A stretch of DNA of 7,127 nt, taken from Candidatus Omnitrophota bacterium (GTDB lineage Bacteria; Omnitrophota; Gorgyraeia; 2-01-FULL-45-10). Positions 6,097 through 7,127 of the stretch are shown in pieces. The stretch is from contig JACROW010000070.1 of the NCBI GenBank assembly GCA_016214245.1, positions 1 to 7,127 on the forward strand, in the 5' to 3' direction. A program made the position numbers and the translations under genes. Every line of letters begins with the position of its first letter. The stretch's first letter is position 1. The notes below the pieces were generated by a model, which searched no databases, was not told the origin of the DNA, and worked only from the letters and a program-made list of their open reading frames with translations.

Positions 6097-7127
6097 TCAC
6101 CTATTATTTTATTATAAAGCTTTATATACTCTTTTGCGGAACTCTCCCAGGAGAAGTCCAGCCCCGTCACCGATTTCACCAGCTTCATCCAGAGCTTTTT
6201 ATCCTTGTAGACGGAAAGCGCTTTTTTTATCGCTTTGAAGAATTCCTCAGGAGCGGGTTCCACAAATGTGAAACCGTTGCCGCGGCCGGTCCGCGGATCG
6301 AACTCTTTAACCGAATCCTTCAATCCGCCGGTCTGCCTCACTATAGGAATGGTGCCGTATTTGAAGCTGATCATCTGGCTTAAGCAGCACGGTTCATAAC
6401 GCGACGGTATGAGAAACATATCGCAGCCTGCGTAGATCTTCTGTGCCAAGACTGCATCGAACTTAAGGTTTATAGAGGCGCTTTGGGGATGGCTTTTTGC
6501 GATGCGTTCGAAGAGGATATGATATTTATTCTCGCCTGTCCCTAAAAGTAGGAGCTGGGTTTTCAAACTCAAAAGGTTATCGATCTTCTTCGCCAACAGA
6601 TCTACCCCTTTTTGGTCTGCCAGGCGGGAGATCAGGCCAAATAGCGGTATGGACCTGTCCGGCTTGAGGCCCGCCTCCTTCTGCAGCAGCTCTTTATTCA
6701 CATACTTATCTTCTATATTTGACGGGGAATATTTCTTGAATATCTTTTCGTCGACCTGCGGGTTCCAAACGCTATAATCTATACCATTCAAAATTCCAAA
6801 CAACGCCTCTTTCCGGGTCCTTAAGACGCCTTCCAGGCCGCAGCCGAATTCCTTGGTGAGTATCTCTTTGGCATAGGTAGGGCTCACGGTGTTTATGGCA
6901 TCAGAGTAGATGATGCCGGCTTTCATCAAATTCGCCTTTCCGTAAAATTCGAAATGGTCTATGGAAAATAGCGACCAATCGAGCCCTGTCTTGGGAAACT
7001 CCTCCTTGGAAAATGTGCCCTGATAGGCAAGGTTGTGGATGCTGAAGAGGACCTTCGTCTTCGAGAAGAACGGCTCATATTGATATATCGTCTTTAGATA
7101 GACGGGGACGAGCGCAGTCTGCCAGTC
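6093..7127 (-). CDS. glgA: Glycogen synthase (GT5 family), 5' end outside the window
   Basis: GlgA extends alpha-1,4-glucan chains from ADP-glucose (some homologues use UDP-glucose). The frame is open from the window edge at 7127 down to TGA 6093-6095, giving 344 residues. About 130 N-terminal residues, including the K-x-GGL nucleotide-binding motif, are missing if length is near 475. Visible in order are DWQTALVPVYLK (1-12), FSIHNLAYQGTF (28-39), TVSPTYAKEI (80-89), GILNGID (111-117), SRLADQKGVDLL (167-178) with the expected Arg168 and Lys173, GTG (196-198), PSRYEPCCLSQM (241-252), FKYGTIPIVR (255-264) and TGGL (266-269). Glu245 is the conserved active-site Glu, but the residue two after it is followed by Cys where EPCGL is usual. 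A TTG or ATG near 6929 is internal, not a start. It overlaps coaE by 4 bases (ATGA). Glycogen synthase heading a translation-gene operon is unusual. Confidence 0.95.
   Translation of the reverse strand, partial: DWQTALVPVYLKTIYQYEPFFSKTKVLFSIHNLAYQGTFSKEEFPKTGLDWSLFSIDHFEFYGKANLMKAGIIYSDAINTVSPTYAKEILTKEFGCGLEGVLRTRKEALFGILNGIDYSVWNPQVDEKIFKKYSPSNIEDKYVNKELLQKEAGLKPDRSIPLFGLISRLADQKGVDLLAKKIDNLLSLKTQLLLLGTGENKYHILFERIAKSHPQSASINLKFDAVLAQKIYAGCDMFLIPSRYEPCCLSQMISFKYGTIPIVRQTGGLKDSVKEFDPRTGRGNGFTFVEPAPEEFFKAIKKALSVYKDKKLWMKLVKSVTGLDFSWESSAKEYIKLYNKIIGE

Noticed and set aside
6093..6929. Treating the TTG/ATG near 6929 as the start of a short glycosyltransferase
   Set aside because: The same frame is open to the window edge and encodes conserved GlgA segments such as DWQTALVPVYLK and SIHNLAYQG, so the gene is simply cut by the window.

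Overview
The window is a compact, single-strand stretch of a bacterial genome. Nine genes all lie on the minus strand and read from high to low coordinates as glgA (5' end outside the window) - coaE - rho - rpmE - prfA - prmC - murA - rpsP - trmD. Only about 25 bases between genes are non-coding: 10 before rpmE and 15 before rpsP. Every other junction overlaps by 1 to 13 bases, so this looks like one operon or part of one. I see no promoter, terminator, RNA gene, mobile element, long repeat or CRISPR array. The promoter should lie beyond 7127, and transcription probably continues past base 1.

Region by region: 7127-6093 is the C-terminal two thirds of an ADP-glucose-type glycogen synthase. 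6096-5503 is dephospho-CoA kinase. 5512-2893 is an expression-machinery block: Rho, zinc-type ribosomal protein bL31, release factor RF1 and its GGQ-glutamine methyltransferase PrmC. 2230-965 is murA, the first committed enzyme of peptidoglycan synthesis, interrupted by one in-frame TGA codon at 1778-1780. 949-3 is ribosomal protein bS16 followed directly by TrmD, the tRNA m1G37 methyltransferase. Function links neighbours: PrmC modifies RF1, and bL31, bS16 and TrmD serve translation. The rho-rpmE-prfA-prmC order, with a murA nearby, is also known from Bacillus-type genomes. The rpsP-trmD pair is common, but rimM and the KH-domain gene that often lie between them are missing here.

Organism: a Gram-negative-like or candidate-phylum bacterium of moderate GC, roughly mid-to-upper 40s percent by eye. 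The overall gene style and the MurA segment YLGGHFGSS after the active-site loop make me think of Candidatus Omnitrophota or another PVC-related lineage. This is a weak inference that needs a database search. The standard genetic code applies: TGG encodes Trp and TGA ends four of the nine genes.

I found no new biological system. The items most worth a second look are the lone TGA in an otherwise intact murA (within a CTTTGA hexamer identical to the prfB frameshift site), a PrmC without its N-terminal domain, substitutions at usually conserved TrmD, GlgA and Rho positions, and an acidic tail on bL31.
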